Notes under the pieces: generated by a model | What the model saw: the letters and a program-made list of their open reading frames with translations, nothing else | Database searches by the model: none | Told to the model about the DNA's origin: nothing | Shown: in pieces, positions 5,992-6,146 of the stretch | Layout: the number at the start of each line of letters is the position of its first letter | Position numbering within the stretch: position 1 is the first letter of the stretch | Assembly (NCBI GenBank): GCA_025360895.1 | Contig: JANYBF010000388.1 | Coordinates: forward strand, 1-6,146 | Direction: 5' to 3' | Length of the DNA stretch: 6,146 bases | Source of the DNA: Verrucomicrobiota bacterium | Lineage (GTDB): Bacteria; Verrucomicrobiota; Verrucomicrobiia; Limisphaerales; JADLHS01 | Program-made: the position numbers and the translations under genes

Positions 5992-6146
5992 ATGAGTGCT
6001 TCGTTTCTCATCATCGCGGTGCTGACCATCGCCGCCGCAGCAGCGGCGATGACACTGCGCAATCTCATACACTGCGCCCTCGCCGTAGCCATCGCGTTTG
6101 TCGGCCTGGCGGCAACGTATCTGCAACTCAACGCTCAGTTCGTCGG
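5992..6146 (+). CDS. nuoJ: NADH-quinone oxidoreductase subunit J, N-terminal part
   Basis: The ATG at 5992 follows directly on the nuoH stop (TGAATG), and the frame stays open to the right edge (51 codons plus two bases). The visible part has a hydrophobic first helix (residues 4-20), then TLRNLIHCALAVAIAFVG (21-38) and YLQLNAQFVG (43-52, the last residue certain from GG alone). This matches the start of NuoJ (ND6): a first helix, a polar turn of the form RNPVHxAL, a second helix and a (G/N)AxFV stretch that leads into the pi-bulge helix outside the window. NuoJ belongs to the proton-translocating membrane arm, next to NuoK and NuoA. Position directly after nuoH, without a gap, indicates the same transcript and coupled translation. 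The call from 51 residues is supported strongly by context. Confidence 0.88.
   Translation, partial: MSASFLIIAVLTIAAAAAAMTLRNLIHCALAVAIAFVGLAATYLQLNAQFV

Overview
The window most resembles a chromosome segment of a free-living verrucomicrobium (Pedosphaera/Limisphaerales-like), less likely a related planctomycete-type bacterium. This rests on gene content read by eye: a secreted 3-keto-disaccharide hydrolase-type (DUF1080) protein beside an H-X9-DG prepilin-like protein, a combination typical of that superphylum, together with the style of the LptF/LptG permease and complex I genes. GC is moderately high, and the intergenic regions are full of small inverted repeats. No rRNA, tRNA, CRISPR array, transposase or phage gene was seen.

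Layout: positions 1-288 (minus) hold the N-terminus of a secreted DUF1080 protein that runs off the left edge. Positions 383-1267 (minus) encode a type II pseudopilin-like protein with an N-terminal cleavage/methylation motif and a C-terminal H-X9-DG motif; it lies upstream of the DUF1080 gene on the same strand. A gene-free, inverted-repeat-rich stretch of about 560 bases (1268-1829) separates it from a divergent LptF/LptG-family permease (1830-2987, plus), probably part of the lipopolysaccharide export machinery. A short convergent gap with a hairpin (3033-3067) leads into an SDR oxidoreductase of the YdfG type (3082-3879, minus). A 313-base divergent spacer (3880-4192) contains a compact cluster of competing hairpins and a GACTTT repeat just before the next gene.

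From 4193 to the right edge a tight operon encodes respiratory complex I subunits: nuoI (4193-4807), nuoH (4804-5991, ATGA overlap) and the start of nuoJ (5992 to edge, starting directly after the nuoH stop). The order I-H-J is inverted relative to the usual H-I-J, and nuoI is the first gene of the run with a divergent non-nuo gene upstream, so the cluster is separated from nuoA-G at this point. NuoI carries an unusual Ala/Lys-rich C-terminal tail.

No clearly novel multi-gene system is visible. The most interesting items are the rearranged nuo run with its structured leader, the NuoI tail, and the nested inverted-repeat element at 1547-1630.
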